In this document: positions 1-5,927 of the stretch, one piece after another | Position numbering within the stretch: the stretch's first letter is position 1 | Layout of the letters: the number at the start of each line of letters is the position of its first letter | Program-made: the position numbers and the translations under genes | DNA from: an uncultured Paracoccaceae bacterium | GTDB taxonomy: Bacteria > Pseudomonadota > Alphaproteobacteria > Rhodobacterales > Rhodobacteraceae | Reading direction: 5' to 3' | DNA: 16,038 bases | NCBI GenBank assembly: GCA_938038825.1 | Contig: CALHST010000219.1 | Coordinates: forward strand, 1 to 16,038 | Notes under the pieces: generated by a model | What the model was told of the DNA's origin: nothing | Seen by the model: the letters and a program-made list of their open reading frames with translations, nothing else | Database searches by the model: none

Positions 1-353
1 GGTGCCAAAACCGCCCGCTTGGATTTGGACAGGCCGGCAAAGACCATGTCGTATGACGCGACCAAATGCTCTTTCAAACTGTCATCCGACAAACCTGGCG
101 GGCTGTACATCTGCAACCATTTGAGGCCTCGCGATGCCATATAAGGTGCGGGACGCATCCCGGGACTGTCTTGCAAGATGTCGAACGCCATCTGCGACGC
201 TTTGAACGTGATGCCGGGGGTGTCTTCCTTGGTCCATCCGCATATGGCAAAGACCTTGCCGCCGATCTTCCAGACATCTGCGCCACCCCATTGCACGACA
301 TGAGTGGTGTGGGGGAGAGAAGCGCAAAATGCGTTAAAGTCGTCACGTGTCAT
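1..353 (-). CDS. MmcQ/YjbR family protein (3' end cut by window edge)
   Basis: About 117 residues are visible, reading leftward from ATG at 351-353 and running off the window start without a stop. The protein begins MTRDDFNAFCASLPHTTHVV and continues with VWKIGGKVFAI, GITFKAS, a MASRGLKWLQMY segment and a C-terminal LKEHLVASYDMVFAGLSK helix. This is the usual order of the MmcQ/YjbR (CyaY-like fold) family, whose members are about 115-120 residues, so only a few residues are probably missing. Family members are small cytoplasmic proteins sometimes annotated as DNA-binding; no reaction is established. It is divergent from the DUF2161 gene across 47 bases that contain a perfect inverted repeat. 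No strong Shine-Dalgarno is seen. Family assignment is confident; function is not. Confidence 0.85.
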   Translation of the reverse strand, partial: MTRDDFNAFCASLPHTTHVVQWGGADVWKIGGKVFAICGWTKEDTPGITFKASQMAFDILQDSPGMRPAPYMASRGLKWLQMYSPPGLSDDSLKEHLVASYDMVFAGLSKSKRAVLA

Positions 354-360
354 GTATAGT

Positions 361-393
361 AGCCTAGCAGTGGTGACGTGGCGCTGCTAGGCT
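361..393. promoter_or_regulatory. Perfect 10-bp inverted repeat in a divergent intergenic region
   Basis: AGCCTAGCAG at 361-370 is the exact reverse complement of CTGCTAGGCT at 384-393, separated by 13 bases. It fills most of the 47-bp gap between the divergent MmcQ/YjbR and DUF2161 genes. The position suits a shared operator for a dimeric regulator, or a hairpin in either leader. No T-run follows on either strand, so a terminator is unlikely. The repeat is directly visible; the regulatory role is inferred. Confidence 0.55.
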
Positions 394-400
394 CGGATCC

Positions 401-1069
401 ATGAAAGAAACCGACTTGTACCAGCCTGTGAAAACCTTCCTTGAAGGGCAGGGATACGTCGTGAAGTCGGAAGTTGGGGCCGCGGATGTGGTGGCCATTC
501 GTGGTGCCGAAGCCCCGGTAATTGTTGAGCTGAAATTGGCGTTTTCCTTGGCGCTATTCCACCAAGGTGTGGCGCGGTTAGGGGTGAGTGATGATGTTTA
601 TCTCGCCGTGGCGCACAAACCGGGGAAGCGGTTTGCAAAGTCCGTGAAGGATAACGTGAAGCTCGCGCGCAGGCTTGGGTTGGGTCTGATCGTCGTGCGG
701 GTGTCAGACGGTTTGGTAACCGTGCAGTGCGACCCGGGCCCCTATGCCCCGCGCAAATCCAAAAAGCGCAGCGATCATCTGTTGCGCGAATTTGCCAAGC
801 GGCAGGGGGATCCCAATGATGGGGGGCAAACCCGGCAGGGTTTGGTTACCGCCTATCGTCAAGACGCGATGAAAGTCGCGGTGTTTCTGTTCGAGATTGG
901 GGCCAGCAAAGGGGCGGATGTGGCGCGCGAAACCGGAGTGGCGCAGGCCACGCGTATGATGCGGGATGATCATTACGGATGGTTTGAAAAGGTCGAAAAG
1001 GGGATCTATGGTCTTAGCCCCAAAGGGGCTGAGGCCGTCACGCAAGCGGGAAAATTGTTGGGTTCTTAA
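401..1069 (+). CDS. DUF2161 family putative PD-(D/E)XK-type phosphodiesterase
   Basis: A 222-residue protein. The N-terminal part (about residues 1-110) looks like a restriction-endonuclease-like fold: helix METDLYQPV-type start, then a GAADVVAI strand with Asp29 and a VIVELKL strand with Glu43 and Lys45, giving a D-x13-E-x-K arrangement typical of PD-(D/E)XK nucleases. DUF2161 is described as a putative PD-(D/E)XK phosphodiesterase. The C-terminal part (about 140-215: MKVAVFLFEIGASKGADVARETGV..., then a Y/W-rich segment and GIYGLSPKG) resembles a winged helix-turn-helix, so DNA is the likely substrate. No experimental role is known to me. It is divergent from the MmcQ/YjbR gene and ends 2 bases short of the convergent TraB gene. 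The ATG at 401 lacks a clear Shine-Dalgarno, but there is no better in-frame start. Confidence 0.85.
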   Translation: MKETDLYQPVKTFLEGQGYVVKSEVGAADVVAIRGAEAPVIVELKLAFSLALFHQGVARLGVSDDVYLAVAHKPGKRFAKSVKDNVKLARRLGLGLIVVRVSDGLVTVQCDPGPYAPRKSKKRSDHLLREFAKRQGDPNDGGQTRQGLVTAYRQDAMKVAVFLFEIGASKGADVARETGVAQATRMMRDDHYGWFEKVEKGIYGLSPKGAEAVTQAGKLLGS

Positions 1070-1071
1070 AT

Positions 1072-2061
1072 CTAAAACGCCGCGCGTTGCAGCGTATAAC
1101 CATCCTGTTGCAGCAAGTTCAAAAGCCCGAATTCTCCCGGTAGGTGGCCCGCACCCACGGCAATGACGCTGATACCGGGTTGCACGTTTTTCAACCGTTC
1201 CATCCACGCTTGATTGCGCGTCACAAGCAAGGCGTCCAGCATCTCATCAATAATGCGGTCCAACTCGGCAGGCGGCAAATCGATCTGCCGCTTTGCGACA
1301 ATGCGGGTCATTTCCAATACCTCGACAGTGTTTTCGTCAAAGTAACTGGCGAGCAATGTTGTAAGACTGTCTTCCGCGACATCGTTGGGCAGAACGCCTA
1401 GCGTTAGAAAGTTAATCTGTTCTTCCATGGGTTCTGTGCCCATAAGGGAAAACAAGGTGTCATACGGTTCCAACGGCAATTGCAGGATGCCATGTGTTTC
1501 GGCGATATCGCCCAACATTTTGTCGAGCCCCTGAGCGCCAGATTGTGTTTGGGCAACTGCGCATGCGGGCAAAGACAACAAAAGTGACAGATACCAAGGC
1601 TGAAATTTGGCTGCCATAAAGGACGGGATCCCACGCGCAGTGGCAGCATCAGCCAAGGCGCGCCAGTCTTGATCCTCCATTAAGTCTGGCAAAGTTGGGC
1701 CTTCGGTTAGAAACAGCAATTCGGGTCGGTCAAGAACAGCGTCTTGCAGCTTTTTCTCTTCTGCCTTTGTCGCCTCGAGCCAAAGAGTGGTGGATTGCGC
1801 AATGATGGGGGCAAGCCGGTTTGCAATCGGGGTCAGCCGCGCATCCGGCATATGGACCGTCCCGACAATGTGCAACGTGATCCCTGCGCGCGTGGCAACC
1901 CAATGATTCCCTTGCGCAAATGGCGTTGTCGCCACCCGTTGATTCAGCGCCAAACGCTCTGTTTCCGAAAGAGTTGCGCGCAGATCAACGCCGCTGCATT
2001 GGGCAAAAGCGGCGCCTGAAAAACAGACACAGACACTCAACATGACAAGAAAAAATCGCAT
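1072..2061 (-). CDS. TraB/GumN family protein, secreted
   Basis: A 329-residue protein from ATG at 2059-2061. I prefer this start over an in-frame ATG 51 bases upstream (2112) because MRFFLVMLSVCVCFSGAAFA is a clean signal peptide ending AFA before Gln-Cys. The TraB/GumN marks are a GTVHMPD motif about 50 residues in, a LWLEAT segment, a central FMAAKFQPWYLSLLLS helix, a GLDKMLGDIAETHG segment and a C-terminal GAGHLPGEFGLL motif. The conserved His and Glu residues suggest a metal-dependent hydrolase or protease-like active site (the family includes Tiki-related enzymes), but the bacterial substrate is unknown. It probably acts in the periplasm. It is convergent with the DUF2161 gene and divergent from groESL. 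No convincing Shine-Dalgarno was found at either start. Confidence 0.83.
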   Translation of the reverse strand: MRFFLVMLSVCVCFSGAAFAQCSGVDLRATLSETERLALNQRVATTPFAQGNHWVATRAGITLHIVGTVHMPDARLTPIANRLAPIIAQSTTLWLEATKAEEKKLQDAVLDRPELLFLTEGPTLPDLMEDQDWRALADAATARGIPSFMAAKFQPWYLSLLLSLPACAVAQTQSGAQGLDKMLGDIAETHGILQLPLEPYDTLFSLMGTEPMEEQINFLTLGVLPNDVAEDSLTTLLASYFDENTVEVLEMTRIVAKRQIDLPPAELDRIIDEMLDALLVTRNQAWMERLKNVQPGISVIAVGAGHLPGEFGLLNLLQQDGYTLQRAAF

Positions 2062-2207
2062 GCAAAGCGGGGTAGCGAGAAGCACACAGGCCTGCAAGGG
2101 GGAGCATTTCATCTTTTACGTCAATTTTGACGGATGCGTGTCGGGGATCATCAAATACGCTGAAATAGGTGTCTGACAGGCGGCTGACGTGGTGCACGGC
2201 GCTGCCG

Positions 2208-2258
2208 ATGTTGGAGCGGCGTGCCATTCAGAAAATTTTCAATAAATTTTTCCAACAT
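2208..2258. repeat. 8-bp inverted repeat and AT-rich palindrome upstream of the groESL promoter
   Basis: The 322-base gap between the TraB start (2061) and groES (2384) holds, besides the groESL control region described separately, ATGTTGGA at 2208-2215 with its exact reverse complement TCCAACAT at 2251-2258 (35-base spacer). Inside the spacer is the palindrome GAAAATTTTC at 2231-2240. The block sits just upstream of the groESL -35 box, where an activator site or curved, AT-rich upstream element could lie. Nothing recognisable was found in 2062-2207 beyond an unlikely short reading frame. Confidence 0.3.
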
Positions 2259-2265
2259 GTTGCTG

Positions 2266-2294
2266 TTGACTCGTGGCGGGGCTTTCCATATCTC
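2266..2294 (+). promoter_or_regulatory. Vegetative-type promoter of groESL
   Basis: TTGACT at 2266-2271 is a near-consensus -35 box, with a 17-base spacer to TATCTC at 2289-2294 as a -10 box (weak by E. coli standards, acceptable in alphaproteobacteria). Transcription would start near 2300, immediately at the CIRCE operator, which is the normal geometry for HrcA repression. No sigma-32-type box (CTTGAAA...CCCCATNT) was seen here. Confidence 0.6.
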
Positions 2295-2301
2295 CCTCCC
2301 G

Positions 2302-2328
2302 TTATCACTCGGACTTGATGAGTGCTAA
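2302..2328 (+). promoter_or_regulatory. CIRCE operator (HrcA binding site)
   Basis: TTATCACTC at 2302-2310, a 9-base spacer, and GAGTGCTAA at 2320-2328. The CIRCE consensus is TTAGCACTC-N9-GAGTGCTAA: the right half is perfect and the left half differs at one base (T for G at the fourth position). The site lies at the predicted transcription start of groESL. HrcA, the repressor released when GroEL is titrated by unfolded protein, is expected to bind here. Confidence 0.95.
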
Positions 2329-2358
2329 CGGCCCTGTTTCCAGGGTCTTGGGAGATAA

Positions 2359-2383
2359 CTTTGAGCCTTAAGGAGCTGCAAAG
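2359..2383 (+). promoter_or_regulatory. Hairpin over the groES ribosome binding site
   Basis: CTTTG (2359-2363) and AGC (2364-2366) pair with GCT (2375-2377) and CAAAG (2379-2383), leaving one bulged G at 2378 and an 8-base loop. The Shine-Dalgarno AAGGAG (2370-2375) lies in the loop and its 3' edge, and the stem abuts the AUG at 2384. A second small hairpin (CCCTG 2332-2336 with CAGGG 2341-2345) lies upstream in the leader. The pairing is read by eye; a role in translation control is inferred. Confidence 0.4.
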
Positions 2384-2671
2384 ATGGCATTACAACCTCT
2401 TCATGACCGGGTGCTCGTGCGCCGTACTGAAAGCGAAGAGAAAACAGCGGGTGGTCTGATCATCCCTGATACCGCGAAAGAAAAACCTTCTGAAGGTGAA
2501 ATCGTGGCTGCAGGCCCCGGTGCGCGTAAAGACAGCGGCGAGCTGATCGAAATGGGCGTAAAAGCGGGTGACAAAGTTCTGTTCGGCAAATGGTCCGGCA
2601 CAGAAGTGTCCGTCGACGGCGAAGAACTGCTGATGATGAAAGAATCCGACATCATGGGGATCATCTCGTAA
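2384..2671 (+). CDS. groES: Co-chaperonin GroES (Hsp10)
   Basis: A 95-residue protein of normal length for GroES. It caps the GroEL ring as a heptamer and encloses the folding chamber in the cytoplasm. Diagnostic features are the start MALQPLHDRVLVRR, the mobile loop at about residues 17-34 (EEKTAGGLIIPDTAKEKP) with the hydrophobic GroEL-binding tripeptide LII at 25-27, the roof segment around GPGARKDSG, and the C-terminal GEELLMMKESDIMGII. ATG at 2384 is set by AAGGAG at 2370-2375. It is the first gene of the groESL operon, controlled by the upstream promoter and CIRCE operator, and is separated from groEL by 77 bases containing a small hairpin. Nothing unusual in the protein. Confidence 0.98.
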   Translation: MALQPLHDRVLVRRTESEEKTAGGLIIPDTAKEKPSEGEIVAAGPGARKDSGELIEMGVKAGDKVLFGKWSGTEVSVDGEELLMMKESDIMGIIS

Positions 2672-2690
2672 GCAGTCTTTTTCAAGACGC

Positions 2691-2706
2691 GTGAGCTGAA
2701 GCTCAC
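2691..2706 (+). promoter_or_regulatory. Intercistronic hairpin between groES and groEL
   Basis: GTGAGC (2691-2696) pairs perfectly with GCTCAC (2701-2706) around a TGAA tetraloop. No T-run follows at once, so full termination is unlikely. It could act as an mRNA processing or stability element that sets the GroES:GroEL ratio; as I recall, cleavage of groESL mRNA in its intercistronic region has been reported in Agrobacterium. Confidence 0.5.
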
Positions 2707-2748
2707 CCTACGTGATTCTCAAATCTTTATTCTCAAAGGAGAAACGAC

Positions 2749-4389
2749 ATGGCAGCTAAGGAAGTCAAATTTGACACCGATGCCCGCAATCGCATGCTCA
2801 ACGGCGTGAACATCCTCGCCAATGCGGTTAAAGTAACCTTGGGTCCAAAAGGCCGGAACGTTGTTCTGGACAAATCCTTTGGCTCCCCGCGTATCACCAA
2901 AGATGGTGTATCGGTCGCAAAAGAGATCGAACTGGAAGACAAGTTCGAAAACATGGGCGCACAGATGGTCAAGGAAGTTGCTTCCCGGACCAATGACGAA
3001 GCAGGCGACGGGACAACAACCGCGACTGTTCTGGCACAAGCCATCGTCAAAGAAGGCATGAAAGCGGTTGCCGCTGGCATGAACCCAATGGATCTGAAGC
3101 GTGGCATCGACACAGCGACAGCAAGCGTTGTTGCCGCGATCAAAGCGGCGTCTCGTGAAGTGAAAGACAGCGACGAAGTTGCACAGGTTGGTACAATCTC
3201 TGCAAACGGCGAAGCCGAAATCGGTCAGCAAATCGCAGGCGCGATGCAAAAAGTTGGCAACGAAGGTGTGATCACTGTTGAAGAGAACAAAGGCCTGGAA
3301 ACAGAAACCGATGTTGTTGAAGGCATGCAGTTCGACCGCGGCTATTTGAGCCCATACTTCGTGACCAATGCAGACAAAATGACAACCGAGCTGGAAGATT
3401 GCATGATCTTGCTGCACGAGAAGAAATTGTCGTCTTTGCAGCCAATGGTCCCCCTGCTTGAGTCTGTTATTCAGTCGCAAAAGCCACTGTTGATCATTGC
3501 AGAAGACGTGGAAGGCGAAGCCCTGGCGACTTTGGTTGTGAACAAACTGCGCGGCGGTCTGAAAATCGCTGCTGTTAAGGCACCCGGCTTTGGTGATCGT
3601 CGTAAGGCGATGCTGCAAGACATCGGTATCCTGACCGGTGGTCAAGTGATCTCTGACGATCTGGGCATGAAGCTTGAGAACGTGACAATGGACATGCTGG
3701 GCACAGCCAAGCGCATCCAGATCACAAAAGACGAAACAACTGTCATCGACGGTGCAGGCGAAAAAGCCGAGATCGAAGCGCGTGTTGCGCAGATCCGTGG
3801 CCAGATCGAAGAAACCACATCCGACTACGACCGTGAGAAGCTGCAAGAGCGCGTTGCCAAACTGGCAGGCGGTGTTGCTGTGATCCGTGTTGGTGGCATG
3901 ACAGAAGTTGAAGTCAAAGAGCGTAAAGACCGCGTTGACGATGCCCTGAACGCGACCCGCGCTGCGGTTCAAGAAGGTGTTGTTGTTGGCGGTGGTGTTG
4001 CACTGGTGCAAGCTGGCAAGTCGCTGGACGGTGTTAAGGGTGCAAACTCTGACCAGAACGCAGGTATCGCGATTGTGCGTAAAGCCATCGAAGCGCCTTT
4101 GCGTCAGATTGCTGAAAACTCCGGCGTTGACGGTGCGGTTGTTGCGGGCAAAGTCCGTGAAAGCGACGACACATCCTTTGGTTTCAATGCGCAAACTGAA
4201 GAATATGGCGATCTGTTTGCATTCGGCGTGATCGACCCTGCCAAAGTTGTTCGTACAGCTCTGGAAGACGCGGCGTCTATCGCAGGTCTTTTGATCACAA
4301 CGGAAGCTATGGTTGCTGACAAGCCTTCGAAAGATGGCGGTGGCGCACCAGCGATGCCTGACATGGGCGGCATGGGCGGCATGATGTAA
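2749..4389 (+). CDS. groEL: Chaperonin GroEL (Hsp60)
   Basis: A 546-residue protein, the usual length for bacterial GroEL, which forms a double heptameric ring that folds proteins with ATP in the cytoplasm. Visible marks are the start MAAKEVKFDTDARNRML, the nucleotide-binding LGPKGRNVVLD (31-41), catalytic Asp52 in TKDGVSV, the DGTTTATVLA ATP motif (87-96), apical-domain segments such as FDRGYLSPYFVT and KAPGFGDRRKAMLQDI, a GVVVGGGVAL segment near 410, and the flexible C-terminal GGM tail MPDMGGMGGMM. ATG at 2749 follows AAAGGAGA at 2735-2742. Second gene of the groESL operon, ended by a strong terminator. The sequence looks intact and its codon use is strongly biased, as expected for a highly expressed gene. 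Confidence 0.98.
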   Translation: MAAKEVKFDTDARNRMLNGVNILANAVKVTLGPKGRNVVLDKSFGSPRITKDGVSVAKEIELEDKFENMGAQMVKEVASRTNDEAGDGTTTATVLAQAIVKEGMKAVAAGMNPMDLKRGIDTATASVVAAIKAASREVKDSDEVAQVGTISANGEAEIGQQIAGAMQKVGNEGVITVEENKGLETETDVVEGMQFDRGYLSPYFVTNADKMTTELEDCMILLHEKKLSSLQPMVPLLESVIQSQKPLLIIAEDVEGEALATLVVNKLRGGLKIAAVKAPGFGDRRKAMLQDIGILTGGQVISDDLGMKLENVTMDMLGTAKRIQITKDETTVIDGAGEKAEIEARVAQIRGQIEETTSDYDREKLQERVAKLAGGVAVIRVGGMTEVEVKERKDRVDDALNATRAAVQEGVVVGGGVALVQAGKSLDGVKGANSDQNAGIAIVRKAIEAPLRQIAENSGVDGAVVAGKVRESDDTSFGFNAQTEEYGDLFAFGVIDPAKVVRTALEDAASIAGLLITTEAMVADKPSKDGGGAPAMPDMGGMGGMM

Positions 4390-4419
4390 GCAGCGGAAAC
4401 GCACTTACAAAGTTTCTGA

Positions 4420-4448
4420 AAGAGGCTGCTTCGGCGGCCTCTTTTTTT
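4420..4448 (+). terminator. Rho-independent terminator of groESL
   Basis: GAGGCTGC (4422-4429) pairs with GCGGCCTC (4434-4441), with one T-G wobble, around a stable TTCG tetraloop (4430-4433). Two A-T pairs extend the base, and seven T residues follow at 4442-4448. It lies 30 bases after the groEL stop. Confidence 0.93.
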
Positions 4449-4472
4449 GTTGCGAGGCCTTGGGAATTTGCC

Positions 4473-4520
4473 GTCGGTGGTTGGTCTGTTTCGCTGCGCG
4501 AAAGGCGCCCACCCACCGAC
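4473..4520. repeat. Long two-part intergenic palindrome, possible dispersed repeat
   Basis: GTCGGTGGTTGG (4473-4484) pairs with CCACCCACCGAC (4509-4520) with a single mismatch. Between them TTTCGC (4489-4494) pairs perfectly with GCGAAA (4498-4503) around TGC. The whole would fold into an 11-of-12-bp outer stem topped by a 6-bp inner stem. It has no T-run and lies after the groESL terminator, so it is not needed to end groESL. The shape resembles REP- or BIME-like dispersed intergenic elements; the rest of the 165-base gap (4449-4614) shows no gene. Confidence 0.5.
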
Positions 4521-4614
4521 CCTGCGAAGGCTGCCATAAAATGCGCAACTTGAGTCCTTGGTGCAGACATAATTTCTAGCAATGCGTGTTGTGTTGGATT
4601 TCAGGAGGTCTGTT

Positions 4615-5019
4615 TTGACACGTTTTTCTTTTATCATGGCACTCGCACTTGCTGCGGCGGGCACACCTGTCGCTGCGCAAGAAAAAGCGTTTGTTGGATA
4701 TTACATCAAGTCAAAGACACAAACCGTTGACGGAACCATGCTGGTCGATGGGTATACACCCAAAGAAGTGATGGGATTTGTGCGCGCTGACTGCGCGTCG
4801 CGTCAGGTTGGTCAGATGGTTTATGTTGGCAAGACGTATCGAAAACGTGGTCATAGGTTCCAAAAATTTCGCGCGTCATGTGTCGGGGGGCCAAGCCAAG
4901 ATGTTGTTTCGGGAACTCGGCTGACTGTTGAAGTCGAGCGGATGCCAGATGGGCGCAACATGTTTGAATACACCTTCGCGCGGAATGGCAACATTGGGTA
5001 TCATCGTGAAATTCGATGA
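4615..5019 (+). CDS. Small secreted protein of unknown function
   Basis: A 134-residue protein that I do not recognise. I place the start at TTG 4615-4617 because a perfect AGGAGG (4603-4608) lies 6 bases upstream, and the resulting start MTRFSFIMALALAAAGTPVAAQ is a clean signal peptide with an AxA cleavage site. An in-frame ATG at 4582 would add 11 residues ahead of the signal and has no Shine-Dalgarno. The mature part (about 112 residues) is mostly predicted beta strand, basic in the middle (KTYRKRGHRFQKFR) and has exactly two cysteines (Cys60, Cys89) that could form a disulfide in the periplasm. It follows the groESL terminator on the same strand and precedes a secreted vWA gene by 92 bases; no operon can be claimed. 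Confidence 0.7.
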   Translation: MTRFSFIMALALAAAGTPVAAQEKAFVGYYIKSKTQTVDGTMLVDGYTPKEVMGFVRADCASRQVGQMVYVGKTYRKRGHRFQKFRASCVGGPSQDVVSGTRLTVEVERMPDGRNMFEYTFARNGNIGYHREIR

Positions 5020-5111
5020 GGTGAGTTTGAAATTGGTGGTGGGGTGACGGCGTCGAACTTTGCGACCTTTGCCGGATAGACACCGTTACCGCTGTGTGTC
5101 ACGGTTTTGAC

Positions 5112-5840
5112 ATGCAGCATCACGTTTTCATTTGCACACTCAGCGCAGTTATGGCGGTGACCCCGGCTATTTTACAGGCATCCGAGGATTGTACTGCGGA
5201 TGCGATGATCGTGTTTGACGGCTCTGGTTCGATGGCGGAGATGGGGTTTAACGACTTGGCGAACCCCCGGATTTTGGACGCGCGCGAGGCAGTACGCGAT
5301 GCGATGCCGTTTATTGCTCCGATCCGGCGGGTGGGTTTGATCACTTATGGGCCGGGCGTGGGCGAGTCTTGTGCTAATATTTCGCTAAAATTCGCCCCAG
5401 AGCCGGATGCCGGTGCCCGTGTTACGGGTGAAATTGATGCGCTGGAGCCATCGGGGGAAACTCCGTTGACCGATGCGGTACAAGAGGCCGCGCGGGTGCT
5501 TGATTTCACCAACAAGGCCGGCATGGTGGTTTTGGTCACAGATGGCAAAGAAACCTGCGGCGGAGCACCCTGTCAACTGGCCGCCGCGCTTGCAGCAGAT
5601 GCTCATGACCTGACTGTGCATGTGATTGGTTTCAAAGTGCGCAGCGATCATTTTGGGTGGAACAGTGAGGTTGCCAACGGCGCCGGGGCCACCACCGTAG
5701 CGGAATGTCTGGCAGATCAAACCGGTGGGCGCTATGTCCCTGCGGAAACTGTGGAAGATCTGGCTGAGGCGCTAGAGGATACCCTGGGTTGCCGCCTGAT
5801 TAGCCGCGCCCGGTTCGATAACACACAAGGCCGCACTTGA
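5112..5840 (+). CDS. Secreted von Willebrand factor type A domain protein
   Basis: A 242-residue protein from ATG 5112; an upstream in-frame GTG (5094) would add six residues before the signal peptide MQHHVFICTLSAVMAVTPAI, so the ATG is preferred. The mature protein is essentially one vWA domain. The metal-ion-dependent adhesion site is complete: Asp36-x-Ser38-x-Ser40 in VFDGSGSM, a Thr in SGETPLTDA (117 or 120) and Asp144 in LVTDGKE. Such domains bind a divalent cation and a partner protein. Six cysteines after the signal (27, 87, 149, 154, 199, 227) suggest disulfides in the periplasm. No transmembrane anchor or second domain is seen, so the partner is unknown. The next gene (DMT transporter) follows on the same strand but is probably unrelated. 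No strong Shine-Dalgarno is visible. Confidence 0.85.
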   Translation: MQHHVFICTLSAVMAVTPAILQASEDCTADAMIVFDGSGSMAEMGFNDLANPRILDAREAVRDAMPFIAPIRRVGLITYGPGVGESCANISLKFAPEPDAGARVTGEIDALEPSGETPLTDAVQEAARVLDFTNKAGMVVLVTDGKETCGGAPCQLAAALAADAHDLTVHVIGFKVRSDHFGWNSEVANGAGATTVAECLADQTGGRYVPAETVEDLAEALEDTLGCRLISRARFDNTQGRT

Positions 5841-5857
5841 CAGATAAGGACTGCTGC

Positions 5858-5917
5858 ATGCTTGGTTATTGGACACTGTGTTCGTCAGGGGTTTCCTCTT
5901 TGTATCGCGAGGCTTAG
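5858..5917 (+). CDS. Possible 19-codon leader ORF ahead of the DMT transporter
   Basis: ATG 5858 follows TAAGGA (5845-5850) by 7 bases, a better Shine-Dalgarno than the transporter itself has. The ORF encodes MLGYWTLCSSGVSSLYREA and stops with TAG at 5915-5917, 10 bases before the transporter ATG at 5928 and in a different frame. This geometry suits translational coupling or a leader peptide. The peptide matches nothing I know, and chance cannot be excluded. Confidence 0.3.
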   Translation: MLGYWTLCSSGVSSLYREA

Positions 5918-5927
5918 CGTCCGTCAT

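Noticed and set aside
1985..2227. An 80-codon minus-strand frame running from the groESL upstream region into the TraB gene
   Set aside because: The first 55 codons look moderately protein-like, but there is no Shine-Dalgarno, no family resemblance, and the rest overlaps the TraB signal peptide in another frame. It stays a weak possibility only.
2719..4404. A 561-codon open frame on the minus strand opposite groEL
   Set aside because: It mirrors groEL almost end to end, is rich in Cys, His, Phe and Asn with no recognisable domain, and follows from strong codon bias in groEL. No promoter or ribosome site was seen.
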